DNA from: Costus lasius
Taxonomy: Eukaryota; Streptophyta; Magnoliopsida; Zingiberales; Costaceae
Direction of reading: 5' to 3'
NCBI GenBank assembly: GCA_027563935.2
Contig: CM050451.1
Coordinates: 26,923,565 to 26,987,564 of the forward strand
DNA: 64,000 nucleotides
Both the position numbers and the translations under genes were made by a program. Shown piece after piece: positions 11,505 to 21,358 of the stretch. The notes beneath the pieces are model-generated. The model ran no database searches. It saw nothing but the letters and a program-made list of their open reading frames with translations, and was not told where the DNA came from. The stretch's first letter is position 1. Every line of letters starts with the position of its first letter.

Positions 11505-11627
11505 CATTTTTCTCTATGCCTCGTGCTCACAACGTGACTAGACGTGGAGAAGATCAAGTAAGTATTAAATTAATTTACTTTTATAATATAATTATCACGT
11601 GGTGAGCACGAGGCATAGAGAAAAATG
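11505..11627. repeat. 26-bp perfect inverted repeat inside H1
   Basis: Arms at 11505-11530 and 11602-11627 are exact reverse complements over 26 bases, with a 71-base loop. The right arm contains the ATG of the RING ORF (11625-11627). The left arm contains another ATG (11517) opening a short frame, MPRAHNVTRRGEDQ, that runs to a splice-donor-like GTAAGT at about 11558. It may be an inverted duplication of the start of an original gene. Confidence 0.75.
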
Positions 11628-12143
11628 GCAGATAATAGAAGAGTGAAGATAATTATCATTCTGCCAAATTCTCATCGTGAAATCTTCCTTACATCTACCT
11701 TAAATTTCTTTAATGCTAATCAATGGAGAATCACTATTTTAAGTATTATCGAACGTGTTAGTCAAATCATACGAATTGATGTATTCAGGTTTGAAGAACA
11801 CTTTATCCACTTATCTGAACATGCAAGACAAGAATTTTTGGCTTCTCCCTCCCCTTCTGGGGTTGAGATTGAGATAGAGGTTGAGGACTCTGAAATAAGT
11901 GATAGTGAGGAGGACAGTGATAATATCAACGATGAGCCGGAGCAATATATCGAAACAAATCATGCACAAGAGTCACTTGAGTTTTTTCTTGTTGAAGAAG
12001 GAGGTAGAGCTGAAAACATGGAGTGCGCAATATGCATAGAGAAGATGGAACATGGTGAGCAAGTATGTTTAACACAATGCTCGCACATCTTCCATAGTAG
12101 TTGCTTGCGTCGCTGGCTACGGGTCAATTGTTTATGCCCATAA
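11625..12143 (+). CDS. RING-H2 finger ORF carried by H1, stop inside the last zinc-ligand pair
   Basis: 172 codons. Residues 134-171 form a RING-H2 finger: Cys134, Cys137, Cys152, His154, His157, Cys160 and Cys171, with Trp164 in the usual E2-contact area. The codon after Pro172 is TAA and the next codon is Cys, exactly where the eighth ligand should be. So the finger lacks only its last Cys, and the product is either truncated or a recent pseudogene. The N-terminus (residues 1-75) is basic to mixed with no domain I recognise; residues 81-130 are strongly acidic (EIEIEVEDSEISDSEEDS). RING-H2 proteins are usually E3 ubiquitin ligases; that role is by family only. Probably a captured host gene or gene fragment; a hAT-borne accessory gene is the alternative. 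Confidence 0.65.
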   Translation: MADNRRVKIIIILPNSHREIFLTSTLNFFNANQWRITILSIIERVSQIIRIDVFRFEEHFIHLSEHARQEFLASPSPSGVEIEIEVEDSEISDSEEDSDNINDEPEQYIETNHAQESLEFFLVEEGGRAENMECAICIEKMEHGEQVCLTQCSHIFHSSCLRRWLRVNCLCP

Positions 12144-12744
12144 TGTCGGCACTTGATTTAAGCTTAAATGTATAATTTATGAATATGAAATTTAATCGAG
12201 TTGGTTTTAACGGCACGACTTGTGTTGTTAGTGTTGTTTATAAATAAATAAATATTAATTTAATAAATATTAAAATTAAAATGGTATATTTTTAAAATAA
12301 AATAAAATATTTAATTAAATAATAATTTAATATTTTTAAAAAAATTTGTGCAAAATACATAATTCTCAATTTCTCATTTTTTTTATTTTTTTCCTTATTT
12401 TATATAATTTAATTAATTAATATTTTATTTATTTTTTAAATTTATTTTAATGAAGTGGGCCAAAGTCAGCCCGTGGGCCAAACTCGGCCCGTTTGCCACA
12501 TTCGGGCCGGGTCAGGCATGGCCCGTTGGGCCAGATCCGGCCCGCGGGCCGGATCCGTGCCTAGTAACCACTAGAGCCGTGCCTGGGCTGGCACAGATAA
12601 TCGTGCCGCGTGCCGTGCCAGGCCCAGACATTTCTCCGCCGTGCCGTTCATGGCACGACACGATTGGAAATGGGCCTTGCCCGCCAGGAACCGGGCTGAG
12701 GCGGGCCCGGGCCCGGGCCCGGGCACGACCCATGGCCACCTCTA

Positions 12745-12752
12745 ACCACACA
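12745..12752. repeat. Target-site duplication of H1 (right)
   Basis: ACCACACA, identical to 10991-10998. Confidence 0.9.
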
Positions 12753-13712
12753 CGGTGTTTTTATGCTTTCTTTGTGTGTGTGCATTGTATCTTGATATAT
12801 TGTGATTCATTTTACGTATTATAGTTGACATTTGACATTTGAGTTGATGTTGTACAATATGATGGTATTGGACCTAGGGATGCTGAACATGGTATAGATG
12901 GGATGGTTTTGTGCATATTTGATGTTCAGCATATGTCTGGGATATTATCTGATGGTTTATGGTGCTGTGTTGATGATTTTACACATTTTTAGATGATATT
13001 TGATACATGTTCGATATTAGAAGTGAATGGTAACTTTGAAATGGTAAACTGAGATTTTGATAGAGAAACATGACGGTATTTGGTGTTTGAAACTTGTTTA
13101 CCATATAAAATTTGAATATATTTGATTTGATATATTTTTTGCATTTTTCTGAGTCATGTTTCGCTCTTTTGATATAATTGTACAAGGTTTCGCCAATAAT
13201 ACAAAGCGAACTCTTGCAAAAAAAAATTTCTGAAATCCTTCATTGATTCAATGTTCATACACATGCAACAATTTAAGTCTAGGGTGTTTTTTATATTTTG
13301 CTATTCCTTCAAAGCTTTATTGAAATGAATTTTAAATGTTCATGATTTTTAAGGGTACACCAGATTGTTTTTATCCTCGATTTTGAACTTATAAAACTTT
13401 TTAGGCATTCAACTTGATGACTTAGGAAATTTTTTAGATTTCATGTGGACTTAAATTATTGAGTAAGTTCAATTCTGGTATTGATAAAATTTATATATTG
13501 AATGTTATACGTTCAGATGACATGTACATAGTAATTTTGTACTTAAAGTTTAATTTATCTTCCTTTGGCTGATAGAAAAGTTTCTATGGATGGAAATTTG
13601 GTGATACACATATCTAATTTGAGATGTTCCAACTCCTCTGGTTGTATAATCTGAGGTTATGAGTTATCACTGGTTGGCTTTCTCCATTTGAAAAAAACAA
13701 AAAGGGAGAAAA
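12753..13712 (+). other. A1 3' non-coding region, right of H1
   Basis: About 960 bp, AT-rich, no credible ORF. It is the continuation of the long untranslated region between the late ORF and the 3' LTR. N1 shows related sequence on the minus strand at about 4263-5100. Confidence 0.5.
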
Positions 13713-13910
13713 GAGACTCCTCTACTTGGCACTACGAAAAATTGGCAGTGATACCGAAGACATGAGTTGAAGTCTGAAAAAAAAGGGAAAAAAAGAGAAA
13801 GCTGTAGGCTAAGTGATGACTCCGCTGACTTAAGATCGAAACCATGAGTTAAATTATACTGCTCTGCAGTGTACTTTAAATAATGTTATGGCACATAACA
13901 GTTTAAAGAC
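13713..13910 (+). other. A1 copy of the conserved 3' non-coding module
   Basis: Contains GACTCCTCTACTTGGCACT, GAGTTGAAGTCTGAAAAA, an A/G-rich run, CTCCGCTGACTT and the palindrome GTTATG-GCA-CATAAC, ending TTTAAAGAC. The loop of the palindrome differs from N1 while both arms are kept. The module is shared with N1 (4021-4232, minus) and in part with A2 (52979-53165). Confidence 0.6.
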
Positions 13911-14224
13911 GAAATTGCATTGAAAATCTCATATCTATAGTTTTACCAAGTGACTTGAAGTAAATCTCTATCTATTGATTAAAGAGGATTTATTAAGCTC
14001 AAAAGTATTTGATGTTTGAAACGTGTTGGATGAATGTTATGACATGAATCGTGAATTTTATCTTTCTTGGATTGTAAATTCTTGACAACTTATTTTTATT
14101 GTGATCTCTCTTGAATTAATTAAGTTATGAAAAGTCGATAGCCTGAAATGTAGACTAAGAACTTTATTGATGAAGAAACAATTTAGTGCCCTTTATGTTT
14201 ACATTCTTTATATATACCGATGTA
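13911..14224 (+). other. A1 non-coding stretch between 3' module and hairpin
   Basis: AT-rich, no ORF of note; the counterpart of 3706-4020 in N1. Confidence 0.4.
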
Positions 14225-14263
14225 TTGCTTGAGGACAAGCAAAATTCTAAGTCTAGGGTATTT
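14225..14263 (+). promoter_or_regulatory. A1 hairpin and polypurine region before 3' LTR
   Basis: TTGCTTG-AGGA-CAAGCAA (14225-14242) is a perfect 7-bp stem with a four-base loop, followed by TCTAAGTCTAGGGTATTT up to the TG of the LTR at 14264. The same hairpin precedes the A2 3' LTR. Confidence 0.65.
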
Positions 14264-15737
14264 TGATGCGTTGTATTTACATCACATTTTTACCTATATT
14301 TTATACTAAATTTTAGGCTTAATTGCATGATTTTGTGCTAATTTTAGTATTTTTACTTTACTTGGTACAGAATCTTCACTGTTCTTAGTTTTATTGAAAA
14401 TGCAGGTAAAAACGCATGAAAATGATGGATTTCATGAGTTTTGAAGCCACAGCATGATTCCCGAGGAGATCATGAGCTTACACGTCAAATTTGGAGAGAA
14501 AATGGTGAAAAATTCAACATTTACGGTCGTGGCCGTAATTCTGGGTCAGCCGTAATTCTGTGTTCGAGCAAAGGGCGAAAAATAGTTAAGTATGGAAATG
14601 CACAGAAACTTTCGTGGGTGAGACCGTGAATCCATCACGGTCCATGAAACTTTCTATGTACAAGGAGCTGTACACACAAAAACTTTTACGGCCTTGGCCG
14701 TGAACATATTACGGACCGTGAAAACGTCCGCCTGACGAGTTTTTCACTTGATTCTTTCCCAATTCGAACCGGAGTTCAACCAAACTTTGCAGAAACACTC
14801 CTTGATGGGTTGCAGACCGGCCAAGCTATAAAAGATGGGATTTTTCGAGGGTAAAGGAGAGCTTTTTGGATGAAGACAACCGACGGCGGTGACTTGGGCG
14901 AGTTTTCGATTTCTGAGCAAATTCCGGCTAGATTTCACTCAAACGACAATTTTGATTGGTTCTTCTTCATCATCAGATCGAGGGGAAGCTAGTTTAATTG
15001 TTGTCTTAGTGAATTTCTTGTGATTTTTAGAAGATTCATGCTTGTTCATCACATAAACATGCTTTCTTTTAAGAATATGAGCGAGTAGACTCTTATTTCG
15101 GGATTAAGGGCTTAGCCCGCTAACATTTACGAGTAAATCTGTGTTCTTGCTCTTTTCATATGATTATGTTATCATGAATTGATTGAAATTGTGTTTGATT
15201 CGTAATTTACACTGGCCACATATAATTGCGTATTAGACGTTGCGAGAAATACTAGAAGGTGAATCGCAACGTCGGATCTATTTTAATCGAACCTACGAAT
15301 CCAATCACGGGAGTAGTTTGGAATCGTCTGAAGGTTATACAAAGCTTTTCATAGAACTTAAAGGGTCTAATTACATTAACTGTCATGAGAGTAGGGAGTT
15401 AACGTAATTCGATACCGGATTATACTTCAAGAGGAGGCAATCCATACCGTAGGAAAAGTTCCTTTCATGATGAATATTTTCTATTCAAAGAGCTATCTTT
15501 ACTTGATTTGTATTTGTTAGTGTGGTGAAGCCCTGACATCCCAATCTTCCTGAAATTGAACACCCTTAATGTTGTTTCTGATATTGCTCGTACATAGAGT
15601 TCAACATAACCCATTGCTTGATTTCGCCTAGATTAAAACAAGTTGAGAAGTTGGTAATTAACTGCCTAATCCTCGTTGGGAATGATAACTTTTTTTTATT
15701 ACTTTGATAAATCCGTGCACTTGCGAATCGTATGAAC
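14264..15737 (+). repeat. A1 3' LTR
   Basis: It starts TGATGCGTTG and resembles the N1 LTR read on the minus strand across much of its length, including TTTGATAAATCCGTGCACTTGC near the end. TATA box TATAAAAG at 14827-14834; TTACGG/CCGTAA motifs at about 14519-14730. The end is set near 15737 because sequence from there matches a gypsy integrase on the minus strand; the exact last base is uncertain. The part from 15428 on is also present at 26029 as part of the large duplication. Confidence 0.7.
14827..14834 (+). promoter_or_regulatory. A1 LTR TATA box
   Basis: TATAAAAG in the LTR, at the place matching the N1 TATA motif. Confidence 0.5.
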
Positions 15738-18200
15738 AGTTTGTATACCTTTGCATCCATTGTACAGCTAACTCCAAGCTATCTTTAGCCTCTCAGAGTG
15801 AATTGATTTGTTCCCGAGCTTCCCGTTGAGTCGCAGGGCACTTCCCTGCGGAATCCCTATGCACCTCATCAACAGAGTTAGGGGTTGACTCCCTAACATT
15901 AGCTCAAAGCTTAAATGAGGTGGGACCTGTGGATGATAACTTTTGCAAGTCGTTGGCATACCATGCCACAACCATCCACTTCATCCAGTCCTTCTGACTG
16001 CCGATTATAGAGTGATGGAGCTAATATTCCACAAGAGCATTCACCGCCTCAATTTGCCTATCTGCCTGAGGATGATTGGCTGTGGTGAAACTTAACTTGA
16101 ACCAATGCTTATTGAATAACGTGCTTCAAAAGCGTCCAGTAAAAATGGCATCCCTATCGCTTACGATATCTACTAGGATGCCAAAATATTTCACCACAAT
16201 TTGGAAGAATAGATCTACATCAACCTTTGTTGTACACGATTTAGGTGCTGGGATTAAGACTTCATCCATGGAGAATCTATCAACTACCATCAGCATTGAG
16301 CTCTCACCGTCAAACTTAGGGAACCCACCAATAAAGTCCTTGAACGCCCTTGTCCAGGACGTCTCGGGAACAGGCAGTGGTTGTAACAACCCTGCCCCTA
16401 GTCTCCGATCGATCTTACCATCCTAACACTTTCGGTAAGTGCGGACATACATCCTCATGTTTGCGCACGTATTGGGCTAATAGCACAGTTGTGCTGACAG
16501 GACAACTATCCCCTTTTGTCCTAGATACCTTGCCCAAAATCTGCCATGGAGCTCCTTTAGTAGCTCACGGCGCAGTCCGCCCGTCGATGAGACTAGTGGC
16601 CTATCACCTTTGGCCATGACGATATCATCTGGACCTAAATAAATGTGTCAGATCGTATCCGACCTAATCTACTGAACTTAGCTTTTGATCCTCTCTATCA
16701 AAAGCTGAGGCTGCTTTTATTCTGCCTAGCAGATCCCTTTCCACTCTAGACAGGGTACAGCACATAGGGGCATTAGTCTATTAAGCTTGTTAGGAACCAC
16801 GTTAGCTTTACCCGTTTTATGTTCCCCTTAGAATTGGAATTCACCCAAGAATTCCAGCCAACATGCCTATTTTGCTGACAACTTCTTTTATGTGGTGTAA
16901 CATTGTCGGTCTTTAGTGCCTCGAGAAGGTACTCCGCGTCTGGAGATAGTGGACTCCTACCATCTTTTCCTTTTTGTGGTCAAATACCATCACTCGTTCC
17001 TATTAGCTTTCAACTCTCAAAAGCTAAAGGATGCCCATACTATAAAAGTATGCCACCGATAGCTTGGTCCAAAGCATCAGTGTGAAACTCAAAAGGCATA
17101 CTGAAGTTGGATAACTTCAGAATCGGTTCGGAGGCGATACGAACTTCAACTCCCGGAAGGCCGACTGACACCGATTATGCCACTCCCATTTCGAGTTCCC
17201 TTTCAGCAGATTACTGAGGGTAAGGCTTTCCTTGAATAGCCTTTGATGAACTTTCGATAGAAGTTCACGACACCGAGAAAACTCCATATTCGGTTTAATT
17301 TGAGGGGGCGTGCTATTTCGCAATGGCTTGGACCTTTATCTTGTCCATGCGCACTTGTCCGTGGTCCATCCCAAGACCAAGGAAAGAAATCTCATCCACC
17401 ACAAATGAGTATTTCTCCAACTACAAGTAGAATTGGTTTTTCCCTCAACACCAGCCTTATATGGCTTAAGTGTTCCTCAACGCTTGAGGAGAAAACCACG
17501 ATATTGTCCATATATACAACTATGTAGTCATCTAAGAAAAGGGGCCAACACTTGTTTATTAGATGACAAACGTAGAAGGGGCCTTAGTAGTTCAAAGGGC
17601 ATCACTTTGAACTCAAGGACTCATATCTGGTTACCTATATGGTTTTCCTATTCGTTGCCCCCAGCAAAACGAATTTGCTAATCACTTGCCCTCAAGTCTA
17701 GCCTCAAGAAAACCTATCCTTTCCCTAGTCGATCTCTTAGATCAGGGATAAGAAGTATAAGATAACAGTCCCTCGCCGTTATCTTATTTAAGGTTATGTA
17801 GCCTACCCAGAACCTTAGCGACCCGTCCTTCTTCTTTTAGAAGAGGACCGGGGCTCTATAAGGCGATACCGTAAGCCAAATGAACCTGGCTTCTAGTAAT
17901 CCACTCAATTGCTAACGAAGCTCGGCCAACTCCATTGGAGAAATATGGTATGAAACCTTAGACAGAGGAGTATATCCCTCACAAGCTCAATCTTGTGATG
18001 ATCCTTCTCCTTTAGGAAAGGTGTTTGGGAAGCTCCGAGGATAACACGTCGGAGAACTCGCCCAACAAATCCTTCACCATCGAGGGGACCTCTCCTTTGC
18101 AAGGAAAGTTGACAACTCAAATCACCATAATGGTTGTCCCTCTATGGTATAGCCCTACCGCTCGAGTGTTGCTGACAATAGAACCCCTCGTCTCCAGCAT
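15738..18200 (-). pseudogene. pol: G1: decayed Ty3/gypsy pol fragment (integrase, RNase H, RT, end of protease)
   Basis: Minus-strand pieces in polyprotein order from right to left: protease-to-RT linker about 18200-17960, RT with a remnant of the KKEEG-like motif about 17880-17820, RT/RNase H connection 17323-17117, integrase zinc end with YVRT about 16480-16400, integrase core 16389-16126 (LQPLPVPETSW, MVVDRFS, IVSDRDAIFTGRF) and the C-terminal FELMLGSQPLT at 15971-15768. Many stops and frameshifts; the fragment is old. Its left end joins the A1 LTR, so A1 probably inserted into this integrase. A sense-strand 116-aa ORF at 16076-16426 is only the complement of the integrase. Confidence 0.75.
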
Positions 18201-19107
18201 TGATGACACCAAAATTCATAGTATATATTTTTGTGTCATATTTATGCTCCTTTGCTTATTTTTATGCCCTTTTATCAAATATTGCAGAACTTCCTTCTAT
18301 TTTGGTTTTTGATGATTTTCAGGTAAAAAAGCACAATTTTAAGGCGTTTTCAAGCAAATTCAGATACATAGAAGAATTCCCATCATCCAGAAAAGATTTC
18401 ATGAAAATTTCCAGAAAGATTGAAGCTTCAAACCAAATTACAGTAGGGCCATAATTTATATTACGGTACCGTAATTTCGGAGCACTACTGTAATTTCAGA
18501 GCCCTACCGTATTTTGGGGTGATTTTCATACAGAAAGTTTTCCAAAAATTACGGCACCGCTGTAATGAAAATCATGGGCCGTATTTTTAGTCAATTTTTC
18601 ACCCGAAAGATTTCTAGAAATTACGGCACTGCCGTAATGGATTTCACTTATACCGTAATTATAGTATATTTCTGTACCGAGAACTCCTGCTGATACTACG
18701 GCACTGCCGTAACCAAAACCACGGCCATAATTCTAACCCAGGACGTGACTTCCACAGTCAAATTGAAGTCCAATTTTTGCGTGATCAATTGCGGACGATC
18801 CAGGCCTTTAAATTCAAAGCTGTAAGAAGAAAAAAGGGAGCCTCCGAGGAGGAGAACACGCTGGGACTGAAAGCCCTAATTTTTATCCACTATCTAGAGA
18901 GAAATCAAGGGAGCATCCTTAGGGCACGGCCTCATGATGAGAGGGGTAGAGGCCACCTCAGGCTACGATTTTCACAAGGAAGCTGCACCTCCCCAGAAGT
19001 TTCAGAGCAAAAGGAGGTCGATCAGAGGAGAAATCAACAAAAGAGTGGGCGCCGGCACTATTCACTCGCAAAATTACGGGCTGTAACAGCCCTGTTTTGT
19101 AACTTCT
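18201..19107 (+). repeat. S1: Athila-type solo LTR, left half (copy 1)
   Basis: It starts TGATGACACCAAAATT, as does the A2 3' LTR (53614), and has the same layout, with TTACGG/CCGTAA motifs at about 18446-18730. It stops at TSD CTTCT (19103-19107), where C1 inserted. The sequence resumes at 31951. No flanking coding region of this element is present, so it is a solo LTR or LTR fragment; no target duplication could be found at its outer ends. Confidence 0.7.
19103..19107. repeat. Target-site duplication of C1 (left)
   Basis: CTTCT before the TG of the LTR at 19108. The same bases are at 29704-29708 (duplicated copy) and directly after the last LTR at 31946-31950. Confidence 0.9.
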
Positions 19108-21344
19108 TGTTGGTGTATATGCCCCACAGACCAATAAATGGACATGGTCAGGCATTGTTTGAAAGTACTTTGATAGAATTATTAAAGGCATAGTCGTTAT
19201 TATGCAGACTTCTCTATCTGCGATGATGTATTGAGTTGCATATATAATGTCCCAGGAGTTTGGATTGGATCCATTCTCACAAGCCATCCCCAGTCAAGGT
19301 ACCTTAGCAGATATGGGACAGCTTTGGTACATGTGAGACTGGTGTATGGGCTGGTTAAGTGCGGGGCACAATAACGCAGACATACAGGTGCATTGGATGC
19401 ACTGGAGTGATCCACCGTGGGGATTGATTTGTCTAGTCAACAAGTCAATCTCACATGCAAGAGGTTTTGCATTGATCCTTAGACTTGAGGTATTCATGTC
19501 TAGATTTGATGATGGGTATGCTTTAATACAGTCTTACGTCTCTCCGTAATTGGGAGATCAAAACGACTGTTATTGGGTATATCATAAATCATGTAGAGGC
19601 ATGGATGACTAATAGTAGGATTTGCCCCTTCCATATTGGAAGCATGATATCCACCTCGGGGCGCCCCACCTTATTGGTGCATGACAGGAAAGTGTAGGCC
19701 ACACTTGTTGAGTCATGACCAGTGCGTTGGATAATAAACTTGAGACTAATCCAATGACAGGATATCAGTTCAGGCAAAGGGATCTATAATGCAATGGGAA
19801 TCCTCGTTGCTTGTTAGGAGTTGTTGCCACAATGACTTTAGTCCTATGACATGGGTAGTAGTGATGTGTTGCTAGATACCCCTCACTACTTATGATGTTT
19901 ACATCATTGCCATCGTCATATGGATCCTATGGGGTCACACGCAATAAGACTTTTGACGTTGCTTTTATCAAGAAACCTTTGGATCAAGTTATTGGATAAC
20001 TTGGATCCATTTGGAAGATTTCATCAGCGCCAATGGGCCTGATGAGTTGGAAGAAAGTTATTGGAGCCAAACTTCATTTTTGGCAGGTTGACCCGAAATT
20101 GACCCAGATTGGTCACATTCACATTAGGGTTGCATTGGATTGGATCCAATGGCTTAATCAACCCATGCCATGAAGTTTGGGCTAGCTCATTATCCAATGA
20201 GGCCCAATAATTAGTTGTCATGAAGAAGTATAAGCAAATAAGGGTATAATGGGGAAGAATTATACCCCATTGGCGCCAAGGGCATAATGGGGTGAAGTGG
20301 GCGCATGTTGCTTCATAAGGAAGCATTAGGCGCCTCCCCCTTTGCTCCTTGGATGGAATACTTGCCTCTAAGGCAAGTCTTGGGGCTAATATGGCTTGAG
20401 AACTTTTATGGGAAGTTCTTGAGCGCATATGGGTAGTAGGGTGAGGAATATGGTAATGTCTTGGAGACTTACCTTACCCCAAACCCTAATTCCTCCCAAG
20501 AAACCGCCCTAGCCGAATTCTTCATGGAAGTTGCGCCTAGCCCTACTTCCTTGGATGGAATTAGTGCATACAAGGTATGCTTTGGGCTGATATGGCCATT
20601 GGGAAAATTAGGAAAGGTTGAATGAGATTTATGGTAAAGTCTTGGAGACTTTCCTTACCTCAAGACTCCTTTATCCTAGCCGCCCACTTGGCATGATCCC
20701 ATCCATTGCTCTAGCCGCCCCTTGTTCCATTAATAGGACTCTAGTCGTCCATCTCAAGGGTTGATTCGTGTGAAGGACTTGTAGAAGGCGTGAGCAAAGG
20801 CAAAGGGTGACAACAACTAAGGCTTGGCGCAACCCTTCTTCCAAGTGGCCGAAAACATCTTTTCTTCTTCTCCTCTTGTTGGCGCAAAGAGTGACTGGGC
20901 TTTGTGGCTTCTCCTTCTATTGCCGCAAGCTCTCTTCCTCTCATAGCCATTGGCGCATCTTGCTTGAAGGTGGCGCAAGCAAGGAGAAAAGGGATACATC
21001 TTGGCGGCATCATCTTCCTCTTCATCCCTTCTTGGCGTTTTCATCTTGGAGGTGGCGCAATAGAAGTGGAGTGAAGGATTGATTCTCTTCCCGAGGCTAG
21101 CACCAAGCGTGGAAGGGAGCAACGATCAAGGAGTCGACGCGTGGACACTTGTAGAGGGCGAACACTTGGGCGCCTTCAACATGGCTTCGACATCTAGACA
21201 AGCGAAAGAGGTATAACTCTATCACATCCTTGTGTGTACTCACTCGCATGGATCCTTGGGACTGGAATGTGTTTCGGGTGTAATGCTTCTTCCGCTGCGT
21301 CCTGGGACTGCAAAATTTTAAATTACACCCGGCATTCCCTAACA
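19108..21344 (+). repeat. C1 5' LTR
   Basis: TGTTGGTGTATATGCC...CATTCCCTAACA, 2,237 bp, with TGTT/AACA ends. It is nearly identical to 29709-31945. It shares both ends and much of the body with the C2 LTR but lacks the TAGGATT-rich tandem repeats seen there. Confidence 0.95.
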
Positions 21345-21358
21345 GTGGTATCAGAGCT
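21345..21358 (+). promoter_or_regulatory. C1 primer-binding site, initiator tRNA-Met type
   Basis: GTGGTATCAGAGCT immediately after the LTR; TGGTATCAGAGC is the complement of the 3' end of plant initiator tRNA-Met, the usual copia primer. Confidence 0.9.

Larger units (their letters stand above)
10999..12744. mobile_element. H1: non-autonomous hAT-like DNA transposon carrying a RING-H2 ORF
   Basis: 1,746 bp with terminal inverted repeats of at least 12 bp (TAGAGGTGGCCA at 10999-11010, its complement at 12733-12744) and 8-bp target duplications. Just inside the ends are GC-rich subterminal regions full of GGGCC/GGCCC repeats (about 11008-11225 and 12451-12735), as is common in plant hAT elements. 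The middle is AT-rich. No transposase is present; instead there is a 172-codon ORF with a RING-H2 finger and a 26-bp inverted repeat before it. It inserted in the 3' non-coding region of A1. Movement would need a transposase from elsewhere. Confidence 0.85.
1..15737 (+). mobile_element. A1: Athila-like Ty3/gypsy element, left end outside window, interrupted twice
   Basis: Order on the + strand: gag tail, aspartic protease remnant, stem-loop pair, spacer, ATHILA-type late ORF, long 3' non-coding region, LTR-adjacent hairpin, 3' LTR. No reverse transcriptase, RNase H or integrase lies between protease and late ORF, where a full Athila polyprotein would have them, so this copy is non-autonomous. 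N1 (2182-9065) and H1 (10999-12744) are later insertions, each with its own target duplication. Reading frames are broken by several stops and frameshifts, so the copy is old. The assignment to the Athila group rests on the late ORF and on the layout shared with A2; the 5' LTR and primer site are not visible. Confidence 0.8.
15428..21344. repeat. Large direct duplication, copy 1 (about 5.9 kb)
   Basis: Repeated at 26029-31945 with a constant offset of 10,601 bp and only about ten base differences seen by eye. It holds the end of the A1 LTR, the G1 fragment, the first half of S1 and the C1 5' LTR. The left breakpoint lies at CAAGAGG (15428-15434); at the other copy the sequence to the left is the 3' end of the C1 internal region, ending TGCAAG. 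Confidence 0.95.

Noticed and set aside
16076..16426. 116-codon + strand ORF (also 26677-27027)
   Set aside because: It is the complement of a gypsy integrase read on the minus strand, whose motifs are clear; no support for a sense product.
18777..19193. 138-codon ORF (also 29378-29794)
   Set aside because: It crosses the S1/C1 junction, so it is an accident of the insertion.
20741..21122. Overlapping ORFs near the end of the C1 LTR (also 31342-31723, 44052-44595, 51173-51716)
   Set aside because: They lie in LTR sequence and overlap on both strands; no family features.
21345..21358. tRNA gene fragment at TGGTATCAGAGC sites (also 44762, 57898)
   Set aside because: Each directly follows an LTR end; these are primer-binding sites and no cloverleaf is present.
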